The notes below the pieces were generated by a model. That model saw nothing but the letters and a program-made list of their open reading frames with translations. It was not told the DNA's origin and searched no databases. Source: Bog-756 sp963741055 (GTDB taxonomy: Bacteria; Actinomycetota; Acidimicrobiia; Acidimicrobiales; RAAP-2). From it: a stretch of 64,000 nucleotides of DNA. Positions 35,083 to 44,134 of the stretch are shown piece after piece; position 1 is the first letter of the stretch; every line of letters starts with the position of its first letter. The position numbers were made by a program, and so were the translations under genes. The stretch lies in contig CAVUGU010000018.1 in assembly GCA_963741055.1 (NCBI GenBank), positions 1 through 64,000 on the forward strand, in the 5' to 3' direction.

Positions 35083-36741
35083 TCAGGATCGTAGAGGATT
35101 TCCCGCAACCGACATCGAGTTCCGGCGTTCCTCGGCGCGCCGCTCCGCACCGATCCTCCCGAGCTCCGCGGCGTCGGTGTCGACGTGGGACATGGCCTCC
35201 GCGAGCAGACGGTGACCAGCCACCTCCGCGATCAAGCGGTGCATCTCCTGGGCGACCCAGCGATAGGCCGGATGGCCTTGCGAGCCGGAGCGAAGCTCGA
35301 TCAGGTGCATCGCCTCGCGCGCGTTCATCTGCATCGAGTAGCGCACGCGGAACGCCAGCGCGAGCGCGTACGCGCACTGCGACGGGAAGTGCGGACGCAG
35401 CGCGTCGTGCAGCTCGCGCGAGCGATCGACCGAGGCGACGAAGCGCGAGGTGAGGCCGGCTTCCTCGACGACCTCTGGGACGTCGTAGCCGAGCGCGCTG
35501 CCGAGTGGCTGCCACTCGATGGTGAGCATCCGGTGGCGCTGGAGGTCGCGGAACGCGCCGTAGTCGCTGACCACCTCGAACCGGTACGAGGTTCGTTCGA
35601 AGGCACGACCTGGTCGGTGCCGGCGGTTGGTCCGTTCACCGACGTAGGCCGCAAGGAGCGCCCGCCGCTCCTCGGCGCCGAGACGAGCCACTCTACCTGC
35701 GACTTCTTCCTCCGAGCAGCCGAGGAGCGGCGCACAGATCGCGGTCAGGACCTTCTCTTCCCCCTCGGGATCGAAGTCGACCAAGGTGACCGAAGGCCGA
35801 CCCGACGGCCCACTCGGCGGGCGCTCGGGCGCAGCGAGCAGATCGGGGAAGAGCTCACCGACCACCCGAGCGGTCTCCGCGCCGGTTCGTTCGAGATAAG
35901 AGGACCACGCGCCGCCTCGGTCCGGCCGGTCGACCCGTTGCAAGAACGACGGGATCACCTTGCGCAACTCCTCGAGCATCATCTCCGCGTAGGCGCGCGC
36001 CTCGGGCAGCGGATGGACCCGCATGCGGAGGAGCAACAGCTCGTAGGACTGGCCGGTCCCGAAGATGCCGACGTTCGAGAGCGACCCCGCCGGGAGCAGC
36101 CCGCGCACCGCGTCGAGCGCCTTCGCCTTGACCGCGCGACGGTGCACGATGTCGGTATCGCCCGGCGCGCGCGGGTGGCGGAGCGAGAGGAAGCTCTGCG
36201 ACTCCTCGAGGAGCTGGCCGTAGGTGTCGAACATCCGGTCCATCCCGCCCACGTAGCGGGCGCCGATCTGCGAGTCGAGCACCGCCGGGTCGCGGTAGTA
36301 GCGGTAGTGACCGGTGTCGAGGCGGTTGTTGTACGCGATGTACCGGGTCGACTGCTCGAGATAGGCCATCAGCCGTCCCCACTCGAGCACCTTGGTCAAC
36401 AGGTTCGAACACTGCTCGCACGCAAGATGCACCCCGCCGAGCTGAGCCACCGAATCGTCCCCGTACTCGTTGAACACCCGCTCGTAGAGGTCGACCGCGC
36501 GTCGCATCCCGACCGTCGCGTCGACCGAGGCGTCGCCGCTGATGTCGAGCTCGTCGACGAACTCGTCGAGGAACAGCCGCCGGAGGCTCTTCGGAGAGCG
36601 TGAGTAACGGGCGAAGAGGGCTCCTTTGACCACTTCGGGCAGGTTGACCAGGGCGAACACCGGCCGGTCGAGATTGGTGACGTACCGGCGGAGGACGTCT
36701 TGTTCCTCGGCGGTGAAGTGCTCGACGGCATAGGGGAACAT
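35083..36741 (-). CDS. Double ThyX-like (FAD-dependent thymidylate synthase-related) protein
   Basis: 552 residues, about twice the length of a ThyX monomer. The N-terminal half has LVNLPEVVKGALFARYSRSPKS and EQSTRYIAYNNR, the C-terminal half LVDFDPEGEEKVLTAICAPLLG and FRDLQRHRMLTIEWQPLG. Both halves align in outline with ThyX. The usual RHRxxSxNxxSxR motif is altered (RHRMLTIEWQ), so dTMP synthesis is doubtful. It is transcribed from the same strand as the helicase that ends 12 bases upstream, as last gene of the long minus-strand block. Confidence 0.82.
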   Translation of the reverse strand: MFPYAVEHFTAEEQDVLRRYVTNLDRPVFALVNLPEVVKGALFARYSRSPKSLRRLFLDEFVDELDISGDASVDATVGMRRAVDLYERVFNEYGDDSVAQLGGVHLACEQCSNLLTKVLEWGRLMAYLEQSTRYIAYNNRLDTGHYRYYRDPAVLDSQIGARYVGGMDRMFDTYGQLLEESQSFLSLRHPRAPGDTDIVHRRAVKAKALDAVRGLLPAGSLSNVGIFGTGQSYELLLLRMRVHPLPEARAYAEMMLEELRKVIPSFLQRVDRPDRGGAWSSYLERTGAETARVVGELFPDLLAAPERPPSGPSGRPSVTLVDFDPEGEEKVLTAICAPLLGCSEEEVAGRVARLGAEERRALLAAYVGERTNRRHRPGRAFERTSYRFEVVSDYGAFRDLQRHRMLTIEWQPLGSALGYDVPEVVEEAGLTSRFVASVDRSRELHDALRPHFPSQCAYALALAFRVRYSMQMNAREAMHLIELRSGSQGHPAYRWVAQEMHRLIAEVAGHRLLAEAMSHVDTDAAELGRIGAERRAEERRNSMSVAGNPLRS

Positions 36742-36753
36742 GCCCCGATCACA

Positions 36754-38823
36754 CTAGGACGGGGCTGTCGGGTCGGTGGCGGACCCTCCCGGCGACGGTT
36801 CGCCGGCCCCGACCACACCTCGCCGGAGCAGCGCCACCGCCAGCTCGGCGTCGCGGCGGGTGCCTTCCGAGCCGGCCACCTGGGCGATCTGGCGGACCAG
36901 GTCGATCAGCTGACGGACGTTGCGCACGAAGTCGCCGGGGGCCACCTCGGCGTCTCGCAGCACGGCGTCGAGAGTCGCCCCGCGTACCCAGCCGAGCACC
37001 GCACGGCAGAGCCCCGGGTCGGGCCGCCGGGTCCGGCGCACACCGACTCGCCGCTCGTCGGCGCGCAACTCGGCGGCCATCGACTCGAGCGCGTCGAGCC
37101 GTCCGAGCACCTCGCGCTCGCGCGGCGGAGCCACCTGCTCCTCCTTCCGCCGGCTCTCGAAGACGATCGCCGAGGCCACCGCGGTGAGGACCGCCGGGTC
37201 GGCCGCGTCGAAGAGCCCCTGCCGCAGCGCCTCGGCCACCAAGCAGGTCCGATTCGTGGTAGATGCCGGCCAAGGTCTCACCGGCCGCGGTGAGCCGCCA
37301 CTCCTCGACGAAACCGCGATCCGACAGGATCGCCAGGCGGCGGTCGAGTTGGGCCACGAGCGACTCGGAACCCGGTGCCGCCTGCCATTGCCCGTACGAC
37401 GCGGCGAGGAGGGCATGGGCCTCTCGCGCGACCAACGGCGCACCAGGTTGACCGCGAGGTTGTAGGTGGGGTGGAAGGACGAGACCAGGTCGGGAGGGGG
37501 CGCGGTCGCGGTGGTCGCCACCTGCCGGAAGGTGATCGCGCTCGACCAGAGGACGAAGGCGTGACCCACGGTGTCGATGCCTCTCCGACCGGCCCTTCCG
37601 GTCAGCTGCCGGTACTCGCCCGAGGTCAGCGCAGAGGTGTCGGCGCCCCGGAACTTGGCGAACCGCTCGACGACCACCGTTCTCGCCGGCATGTTGATCC
37701 CGAGCGCAAGGGTCTCGGTCGCGAACACCACCTTGAGCAGCCCCTCGGCGAAGCAGCGTTCGACCGCCTGGCGGAAGGCCGGAACCAGTCCGGCGTGGTG
37801 CGGTGCGACGCCCGCCTCGAGTGCCGCCGACCAGGGTCCGTACCCGAGGGTCGCCAGGTCGTCGTCGCTCAAACGCTCGACCGCCTCCTCGGTCAGCGCG
37901 CGGATGCGCCGGCGCTCCTCCGAAGTGGTGAGACGGACTCCTGCCTCGAGGCACTGGCGGGTCGCGTCGTCGCAGGCGGCCCTCGAGAAGATGAAGGAGA
38001 TCGCCGGCAACATGCCCGCCGACCCGAGGTACTCGACCACCTCGACGCGGCGCGGAGTGCGGAACCGGTGGCGAGGGTTGCGCTTCCGGCGCTGGTCGAG
38101 AAGGAGCCCGTCGGGATTGGGTCCACCCTTGCGCAGCAGCGGGATCACCGTCAGCTCGTCGCGGCCTCGCTCGGCGAACGCGAAGTGGTGGTGGAGGGTC
38201 ACCGGACGGTGGGTCTCGAGGACCACCTCGGTCGGGCCGCGCACCGAGGTCAGCCACGCCCCGAAGTCGACCGCGTTGGAGACGGTGGCCGAGAGGCTCA
38301 CGAAGACCACCTCGGGTGGCGTGAGCACCAGCACCTCCTCCCACACCGAGCCGCGGTAGGGGTCCTCCAGGTAGTGGACCTCGTCGAGGACGACCACCGC
38401 GAGATCGTCGAGGAGGCTCGAGCGGGAGAAGAGCATGTTGCGAAGGACCTCGGTGGTCATCACCACGATCGGGGCCGTCGGCTGGTGGGAGACGTCACCG
38501 GTCAGCAGCCCCACCCGGTCGGCTCCGTAGCGGACCGCGAGCTCGGCGTACTTCTGGTTGGAGAGGGCCTTGATCGGAGTCGTGTAGAAGGTCTTGCCCC
38601 CCGCGGCGAGGGCCCGCGCCGCCGCGTAGTCGGCGACCAGCGTCTTGCCCGAGCCGGTCGGTGCCGACACCAGCACCGACTCGTCACGGTCGAGCGCATC
38701 CATCGCCTGCATCTGGAACGGGTCGGGCGTGTACCCGAGCGTTCGTGCGAAGGCGGCTCGCACCTGGTCCGCCGCTCGTCGCGGGGCGCCCCGGGCGGGT
38801 CCCCGGGAGCCCCCCTGGCTCAT
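36754..38823 (-). CDS. helY: SKI2/HelY-type DExH RNA helicase, two compensating frame breaks
   Basis: About 689 residues. VSAPTGSGKTLVADY is Walker A, VVVLDEVHYLEDP Walker B (DEVH), FVSLSATVSN motif III and QLTGRAGRRGID motif VI. This superfamily-2 helicase is shorter than the roughly 900-residue mycobacterial HelY. Between about 37428 and 37242 the protein reads in another frame (REAHALLAASYGQWQ to YHESDLL), with a missing base at one end and an extra at the other, so overall length is still 3n. The start ATG overlaps the tatC stop (ATGA); tatC-helY order matches M. tuberculosis. Confidence 0.88.
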   Translation of the reverse strand: MSQGGSRGPARGAPRRAADQVRAAFARTLGYTPDPFQMQAMDALDRDESVLVSAPTGSGKTLVADYAAARALAAGGKTFYTTPIKALSNQKYAELAVRYGADRVGLLTGDVSHQPTAPIVVMTTEVLRNMLFSRSSLLDDLAVVVLDEVHYLEDPYRGSVWEEVLVLTPPEVVFVSLSATVSNAVDFGAWLTSVRGPTEVVLETHRPVTLHHHFAFAERGRDELTVIPLLRKGGPNPDGLLLDQRRKRNPRHRFRTPRRVEVVEYLGSAGMLPAISFIFSRAACDDATRQCLEAGVRLTTSEERRRIRALTEEAVERLSDDDLATLGYGPWSAALEAGVAPHHAGLVPAFRQAVERCFAEGLLKVVFATETLALGINMPARTVVVERFAKFRGADTSALTSGEYRQLTGRAGRRGIDTVGHAFVLWSSAITFRQVATTATAPPPDLVSSFHPTYNLAVNLVRRWSRERPMPSSPRRTGNGRRHRVPSRSWPNSTAAWRSCRIAVSSRSGGSPRPVRPWPASTTNRTCLVAEALRQGLFDAADPAVLTAVASAIVFESRRKEEQVAPPREREVLGRLDALESMAAELRADERRVGVRRTRRPDPGLCRAVLGWVRGATLDAVLRDAEVAPGDFVRNVRQLIDLVRQIAQVAGSEGTRRDAELAVALLRRGVVGAGEPSPGGSATDPTAPS

Positions 38824-39569
38824 CGCCTGATGAGCTTCCCGACCAGGATCGACAACTCGTAGAACAGGTACAGGGGCACCGCCAGCGCGATCATCGAGAA
38901 GGGATCGGAGCTCGGGGTGACCACGCCGGCCACCACCACGATGAGCACGATCGCCCACCGGCGCCACGACGAGAGCTTCTGGGGCGTCAACACACCGGCG
39001 ACCTCGAGGGAGACCAACAGCACCGGGAATTCGAACATCAGCCCGAACACGACCATCAGGAGCACGATCAGGCTCAGGTACTTCGTCGGGTCGTAGATCT
39101 CGGTCAGGCTCGGGCCGCCGATGCTGTCGAGCCACCGGAGGGCATGGGGAAAGGTCACGAAGGCCACCAGGCAACCGAGTGCGAAGAGGGTGATCGACGC
39201 CACGATGAAGGGAATGGCGTACTTCTTCTCCTTCGGGTTGAGCCCCGGGGTGATGAAGCGCCACAACTCCCACAGCAGGATGGGCGACGCGAGGAAGGCA
39301 CCGGCGTAGGCGGCGATCTTGACCCGCAGCGCCAAACCGTCGAGCGGACCGGTGATGTAGAAGCCGCAGTGGCCGGGGGCCACCTCGCAGTACGGATGCT
39401 TCAAGAAGGCCAGGATCGAGTTGTAGACGAGGAAGCACACCGTCCCCCCGACCAGGAAGGCCGCCGCGCAGATCAACACCCTCCGGCGAAGCTCGCCGAG
39501 ATGCTCGACGAGGGTCATCGAGTTGGGTTGCGGGCGGGTTTCGCCCCGGCGCCTCAAGGAGATGGCCAT
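38820..39569 (-). CDS. tatC: Sec-independent protein translocase TatC
   Basis: 249 residues with six predicted membrane helices. MTLVEHLGELRRRVLICAAAF at the N terminus binds twin-arginine signals, and FEFPVLLVSLEVAGVLTP is the conserved central segment. TatC is the receptor core of the pathway that exports folded proteins. The predicted start at 39569 has an RR-rich leader; the core could start at the Met before TLVEHL. Lies in the conserved tatB-like/tatC/helicase series after the proteasome genes. Confidence 0.94.
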   Translation of the reverse strand: MAISLRRRGETRPQPNSMTLVEHLGELRRRVLICAAAFLVGGTVCFLVYNSILAFLKHPYCEVAPGHCGFYITGPLDGLALRVKIAAYAGAFLASPILLWELWRFITPGLNPKEKKYAIPFIVASITLFALGCLVAFVTFPHALRWLDSIGGPSLTEIYDPTKYLSLIVLLMVVFGLMFEFPVLLVSLEVAGVLTPQKLSSWRRWAIVLIVVVAGVVTPSSDPFSMIALAVPLYLFYELSILVGKLIRR

Positions 39570-39618
39570 GGTCCCCCGGAGCTGCAGGCTCGCTCGCTAC
39601 GAAACATCGTCGAGTGGG

Positions 39619-40077
39619 TCAGTTCATTCCGGGATCGTCGGGTAGCTCGACCCGCCCGGTTCGGCGTACCTGGTGCACGACGCGATCGCCCGAGGGCGGC
39701 GGCACCGGAGCGCTGTTGCGCACCGGACGCGAGTCGTCGACCCCGTTCTCTTCGGGTGAGGCGCGCGACGCGGTCCCGTTCGATTCAGCCGGGGCCGCTC
39801 CGTTCGCCGTCGCGGTCGTCGCCTGCTCACTTGCGTGCTCGTCGGCGAGGTTGTCGAGGAAGGAGATCGGCGATCGAACCACCTGGCTGATCTTCTCGGT
39901 GGAGGGCATGTCGGGAAAGGTGCCTCTCACCTCCGACTCGAGTCGATGGCGCAGCTTGCGGAAGTCCCCCCAGAGTCCGCCGATCTGTCTCGCGACCTTC
40001 GGGAGCTTGTCCGGTCCGAGCACCACCAGGACGACCACGAGGATCACCAGCAACTTGGCCGGGCTGAGGAACGTCAC
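39619..40077 (-). CDS. TatA/TatB family translocase subunit, TatB-like
   Basis: 152 residues: an N-terminal membrane helix (AKLLVILVVVLVVL), the hinge GPDKLPKVARQIGGLWGDFRK, an amphipathic helix and a disordered Pro/Glu-rich tail of about 80 residues. The Pro-containing hinge LGPDKLP and the long tail favour TatB over TatA. GTG start overlaps the stop of the signal peptidase gene (GTGA). Works with TatC to recognise twin-arginine precursors. Confidence 0.88.
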   Translation of the reverse strand: MTFLSPAKLLVILVVVLVVLGPDKLPKVARQIGGLWGDFRKLRHRLESEVRGTFPDMPSTEKISQVVRSPISFLDNLADEHASEQATTATANGAAPAESNGTASRASPEENGVDDSRPVRNSAPVPPPSGDRVVHQVRRTGRVELPDDPGMN

Positions 40078-40946
40078 GTCCGCGAGTGTACGGCGTTCCG
40101 AGCGCCCTCCTGGGGCAGATCGCGCGGAGAAACATCCTGCGCAGGGGCCTGACGAGGGACGACGTGGCGCCGTGGCCGATTGACCACGGCGAGGGCGACC
40201 AGCAGCACCACTGCGGCGGCCGAGAGGACGACCAGCCAGCCGTCGTCGTCGACCGGCCAGGCCACGAAGGCCATCTTGCCGACGATGAGATCGCGCGGGA
40301 TCGGTCCGAAGAAACGGCTGTCCTCGGAGTCGGTCCGGTCGTCACCCATGACGAAGTACTCGCCGGCGGGCACGGTGAAGGGATGCGCGAGGCTGAATGG
40401 CGCATCGGCCGGGCTGGGCGTGGTCGGGGGCGCCGGCCGGGGCAACCACGGCTCCTCGAGGAGCCGTCCGTCGACGTACACGTGGCCGCCGGCCAGCGAG
40501 AGGGTCTCGCCCGGCAGTCCGATCACCCGCTTCACCAGATCCTGGTAGTCGGCGTCCTCGAGCGGAGGACGCGAGAAGACCACCACGTCGCCGCGCCGGA
40601 CCGGCTCGAACCGGTACGCGAGCTTGTCGACGACGATGCGGTCCCCGATCTGCAAGGTGGGCAGCATCGAGCCGGAGGGGATGTAGAAGAGCTGGAGGGC
40701 GTACTCGCGGACGCCGGCGGCGAGCACGAGTGCCAACACGACGACTGCCAGCCACTCGGCGAGCCACCTCCACGGCCTCGAATGCGGGGCGTCGTCGGTC
40801 TCGAAGCCGGGGAGCGAGGGCACCGGCCGCGGGGGCAGCGAGGGCACCGGGATCGGTATCGACGGCACCGACCGAGGCGGACCGAGCCTGCGGGGGATCT
40901 CTCGGTCGGTGACCTCGACGGCTGCAGGGATGCGGTCGAGGCCCAC
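40074..40946 (-). CDS. lepB: Signal peptidase I
   Basis: 290 residues. A Pro-rich cytoplasmic start is followed by an N-terminal membrane helix (WLAVVVLALVLAAGV). IPSGSMLPTLQIGDRI carries the nucleophilic Ser, DLVKRVIGLPGETLSL the general-base Lys, and GEYFVMGDDRTDSEDSRFFGPI the third signature. A second hydrophobic segment near the C terminus (WLVVLSAAAVVLLVALAVV) makes it a two-anchor enzyme. It cleaves leader peptides at the outer face and sits between pafA and the Tat genes. Confidence 0.92.
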   Translation of the reverse strand: MGLDRIPAAVEVTDREIPRRLGPPRSVPSIPIPVPSLPPRPVPSLPGFETDDAPHSRPWRWLAEWLAVVVLALVLAAGVREYALQLFYIPSGSMLPTLQIGDRIVVDKLAYRFEPVRRGDVVVFSRPPLEDADYQDLVKRVIGLPGETLSLAGGHVYVDGRLLEEPWLPRPAPPTTPSPADAPFSLAHPFTVPAGEYFVMGDDRTDSEDSRFFGPIPRDLIVGKMAFVAWPVDDDGWLVVLSAAAVVLLVALAVVNRPRRHVVPRQAPAQDVSPRDLPQEGARNAVHSRT

Positions 40947-40999
40947 CGGCCGCTTAAGCTATCCCACCCGCTCTCCGACCGAACCGTCGCCGCAGGCGC

Positions 41000-42358
41000 T
41001 CAGAGCCCGGCGATCAGCTTCTCGACGCGCTCTTCTTTCGCCTTGAAGGGGTCCTTCAGCAGCACGGTCCGCTGAGCCTGGTCGTTGAGCTTCAGGTGGA
41101 CCCAGTCGACCGTGAAGTCGCGCCGGCGCTCCTTCGCCTTCTTCACGAACTCGCCGCGGAGGCGGGCCCGAGTCGTCTGCGGAGGGGTGGACATCGCGGT
41201 GATGATCTCGTCGTCGTCGCAGATGCGGTCGAGCTCATCGTGGTGCTGCAGTCGGTAGTAGAGGCCCCGGGTGCGGTCCACGTCGTGGTACTGCAGGTCG
41301 AGGTAGGAGACCGTCGGGTTGTGCAACGAGAGGCGGTGCCGCGCCCGGTAGCGGTCGATCAGGCGGTACTTCGCCACCCAGTCGCACTCGCGGTGGAGCG
41401 AGAGCGGATCGGCCTCCAGTCCCTTCAGGCAGTGTTGCCACATCTCGAGGGCCCGGTCCTCCTGAGGCGAGAGCCCCTGGCGGTCGCGGTAGCGGATGGC
41501 CCGCTGCAGGTACTCGCCCTGGATGTCGAGGGCGCTCATCTCCCGCCCGTTGGCCAGGCGCACCGGGCGCCGGCAGGTGATGTCGTGGCTGATCTCTCGG
41601 ATCGCACGGATGGGGTTCTCGAGGGTCAGGTCGCGCATCACCGTCGAGGGGTCCTCGAGCATCCGGAGCACGATGCTGGTGGATCCGACCTTCAAGAAGG
41701 TCGCGTACTCGCTCATGTTGGAGTCCCCCACGATCACGTGGAGGCGGCGGTACTTCTCCGCGTCCGCATGAGGTTCGTCGCGGGTGTTGATGATCGGACG
41801 GCTCCGAGTGGTCGCCGAGGAGACGCCCTCCCAGATGTGCTCGGCACGCTGGCTGAGACAGAACACCGCGCCACGCGCGGTCTGGAGGACCTTGCCGGCG
41901 CCAGCGAAGGCCTGTCGGCTCACGAGGAAGGGGATCAGGACCTCGGTGTAGTGGGCGAAGTCGTCGCGACGACTGGTGAGGTAGTTCTCGTGGCACCCGT
42001 AGGAGTTGCCGGCCGAGTCGGTGTTGTTCTTGAAGAGGTAGATGTCGCCCCGGATCCCCTCCTCCCGCAGCCGCGCCTCCGCGCCCTCCACCAGTGAGGA
42101 GAGGATCCACTCCCCCGCCTTGTCGTGCGCGACGAGCTCGGCGACGTCGTCGCACTCGGGGGTCGCGTACTCGGGGTGGCTCCCGACGTCGAGGTAGAGA
42201 CGCGCGCCGTTCTCCAAGAAGACGTTCGACGACCTCCCCCAGCTGACCACCCGGCGGAAGAGGTAGCGCGCGACCTCGTCGGGGCTGAGGCGGCGCTGAC
42301 CGCGGAGCGTGCAAGTCACCCCGTACTCGTTCTCCAGGCCGTAGATGCGCCGGTCCAT
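41000..42358 (-). CDS. pafA: Pup--protein ligase PafA
   Basis: 452 residues from MDRRIYGLENEYG. PafA uses ATP to activate the C-terminal Glu of Pup and attach it to substrate lysines. RLYLDVGSHPEYATPECDD holds the catalytic Asp; LFKNNTDSAGNSYGCHENYL and RPIINTRDEPHADAEKYRRLHVI are glutamine-synthetase-fold nucleotide-site blocks shared with Dop. The end KDPFKAKEERVEKLIAGL is typical. An in-frame GTG-region start three residues earlier (42367) is possible. Downstream of prcA, as in the classical locus. Confidence 0.95.
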   Translation of the reverse strand: MDRRIYGLENEYGVTCTLRGQRRLSPDEVARYLFRRVVSWGRSSNVFLENGARLYLDVGSHPEYATPECDDVAELVAHDKAGEWILSSLVEGAEARLREEGIRGDIYLFKNNTDSAGNSYGCHENYLTSRRDDFAHYTEVLIPFLVSRQAFAGAGKVLQTARGAVFCLSQRAEHIWEGVSSATTRSRPIINTRDEPHADAEKYRRLHVIVGDSNMSEYATFLKVGSTSIVLRMLEDPSTVMRDLTLENPIRAIREISHDITCRRPVRLANGREMSALDIQGEYLQRAIRYRDRQGLSPQEDRALEMWQHCLKGLEADPLSLHRECDWVAKYRLIDRYRARHRLSLHNPTVSYLDLQYHDVDRTRGLYYRLQHHDELDRICDDDEIITAMSTPPQTTRARLRGEFVKKAKERRRDFTVDWVHLKLNDQAQRTVLLKDPFKAKEERVEKLIAGL

Positions 42359-42422
42359 CACACCCACGGTACCGTGGGAAACCGCATCCCAACCGGATTC
42401 GCCCGCGACCGGCCGGTTCGCG

Positions 42423-43100
42423 TCAGGCGAGCAGGGTTTCGAGCTCCGCGGTCATCAAGCGGCGAAAGGCGCGACGACCGGTGTCCTCGGCGAGCACGGC
42501 GACCTCGAGCTCGGCGGGTCCGAGGGTGCGTTCGGGTCCGGCCAGCGCTCCGACGGCGGCGCGGAGCGCCTCCGCGAGCGTCCACCGCTCGGACCACTGC
42601 TCCTCGAGACGCTGCGCGATCGCCTCGGTTTCTCCCCCGAGCACCGCGTAGCGGTCCTCGTCGGTGATGGTCCCCTCGTAGGCGATGTGGTAGAGCTGCG
42701 GACCGCGCATCCCGTTCCCGAGCTCGGCGACCAGAATCTCGACCTCGAGCGGCTTCAGCTCGTGGGTGAAGACCTGACCGAGGTACTGCGCGTAGAGATT
42801 GGCGAGCGAGCGGGCTTCGACGTCCTCGCGGCTGTAGGCGTACCCCTTGGTGTCGGCGTGGCGAATCCCGGAGACTCGGAGCTGGTCGAACTCGTTGTAC
42901 TTGCCCACGCCGGCGAACGCGATCCGGTCGTAGATCTCGCTGATCTTGTGGAGCGAGCGCGACGGGTTGTCGGCAACGATGGCGATCCCGAGGTCGTAGG
43001 TGCTGGCGACCAGCGAGCGCCCGCGGGCGATGCCCTTTTGGGCGTACTCGGCCCGGTCCTTCATCACCTGCTCGGGCGCCACGTAGTAGGGCATGGTCAT
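42423..43100 (-). CDS. prcA: Proteasome subunit alpha
   Basis: 225 residues. MPYYVAPEQVMKDRAEYAQKGIARGRS is the N-terminal alpha-subunit segment that gates the 20S chamber, and GIAIVADNPSRSLHKISEIYDRIAFAGVGKYNEFDQLR is the conserved core. Alpha rings of seven bind the ARC ATPase. The start overlaps the prcB stop by four bases, so translation is coupled and stoichiometric. Confidence 0.95.
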   Translation of the reverse strand: MTMPYYVAPEQVMKDRAEYAQKGIARGRSLVASTYDLGIAIVADNPSRSLHKISEIYDRIAFAGVGKYNEFDQLRVSGIRHADTKGYAYSREDVEARSLANLYAQYLGQVFTHELKPLEVEILVAELGNGMRGPQLYHIAYEGTITDEDRYAVLGGETEAIAQRLEEQWSERWTLAEALRAAVGALAGPERTLGPAELEVAVLAEDTGRRAFRRLMTAELETLLA

Positions 43101-43925
43101 GGCTGGCGCCCCTCGGCTCGGCGGCGATCGATCAGCGCGGAGAACCGCTCGGCCACCTCGTCCTCCGAGACGGCGACGAATCCCTCCGAGGTGACCGTGG
43201 CAACCAGTGGGTAGATCCCGCGAATGAGGTCGGGGCCTCCGGTCGCCGCGTCCTCGTCGGCCGCTTCGTAGAGCGCCTCGATCGCGAGCTCGACCGCTTC
43301 GTCACGACCCAGTCCCGACCCGGTAGCCGAGTTTGATGGTGGTGCGGGCGTCCCGCCCACCGGAGCCGGTCGCGTTGAACTCGGTCTCCTCGTAGTGGCC
43401 GCCGGTCACGTCGTAGGTGAAGATCCGGCCGGTCCCACGGGTGAGGTCGTAGCCCGCGAACAGGGGTACGACCACCAGCCCCTGCATCGCCAGCGGGAGA
43501 TGCTCCCGCACCATCTGGCTCAGCTGGTTGGCCTTGCCCTCGAGGCTCAGCACCACGCCCTCGACCTTCTCGTAGTGCTCGAGCTGGGTCTGGAACAAGC
43601 GCACCATCTCCACCGCCGGCCCGGCCGCACCCGCGATGGCCACCGCCGAGTAGCGGTCGGCGGGGAACACCTTCTCCATCGCGCGGTGGGCGATCACGTT
43701 CCCTTCGGTCGCACGCCGGTCGCCGGCCATCACCACGCCCTCGGCGAAACGGAGCGCGGCGACCGTCGTACCGTGTGGAATCCGCTCCGCGGCCGGCTTG
43801 CCGACGAAGGGCGCGAAGCCGCCCGTTTCCGGGGCGGGCGGAGGGACCGCCACCTGAAGCCGCCGGATGAGAGCAGCGAAGTCGGGCCCCGGATCCTCCG
43901 TCGTCGGGAAGAACGGCAGGGACAC
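43097..43925 (-). CDS. prcB: Proteasome subunit beta, one frame break
   Basis: About 275 residues after correction. A propeptide of about 50 residues is followed by PHGTTVAALRF, where the Thr after Gly becomes the N-terminal nucleophile. GRIFTYDVTGGHYEETEFNATGSGG is the core. The first frame ends just after TTIKLGYR, and another frame supplies SGLGRDEAVELAIEALYEAADEDAATGG to the end. Length 3n+1 implies one extra base near 43318-43325. An essential catalytic subunit is unlikely to be broken, so I take it as a sequencing error. Confidence 0.92.
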
Positions 43926-43929
43926 CCGG

Positions 43930-44124
43930 CTACTCGCCGCCCTTTTGCACGTAGTTGCGCACGAACTCCTCGGCGTTGTCCTCCAAGACCTCGTCGATCT
44001 CGTCGAGGAGGTCGTCGAGCTCGGCCTTCAGCTTTTCGCCGGTCGCGGAGGTCGCGGGAACCTCCTCGACGACGTCGTCGGACCGCTCAGGCGCGCTCTT
44101 CTTCTTCTGTTCGCGTTCTGCCAT
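43930..44124 (-). CDS. pup: Prokaryotic ubiquitin-like protein Pup
   Basis: 64 residues, disordered and acidic, with the ARC-binding helix KLKAELDDLLDEIDEVLEDNAEEFVRNYVQ and the C terminus QKGGE. The last residue is already Glu. Many actinobacterial Pups end in Gln and need Dop to deamidate them; this one does not, yet dop is adjacent, so its role here should be mainly depupylation. Placed 10 bases after the dop stop and 4 before prcB, with a GGGAG ribosome site. Confidence 0.95.
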   Translation of the reverse strand: MAEREQKKKSAPERSDDVVEEVPATSATGEKLKAELDDLLDEIDEVLEDNAEEFVRNYVQKGGE

Positions 44125-44134
44125 CCCTATCTCC

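Noticed and set aside
35185..36603. 472-codon plus-strand open frame opposite the ThyX-like gene
   Set aside because: Composition is charged low-complexity typical of antisense frames in GC-rich DNA.
36749..38344. Long minus-strand frame within the helicase as a separate gene
   Set aside because: Only its short middle part carries helicase sequence, between two frame breaks; the rest is out of frame.
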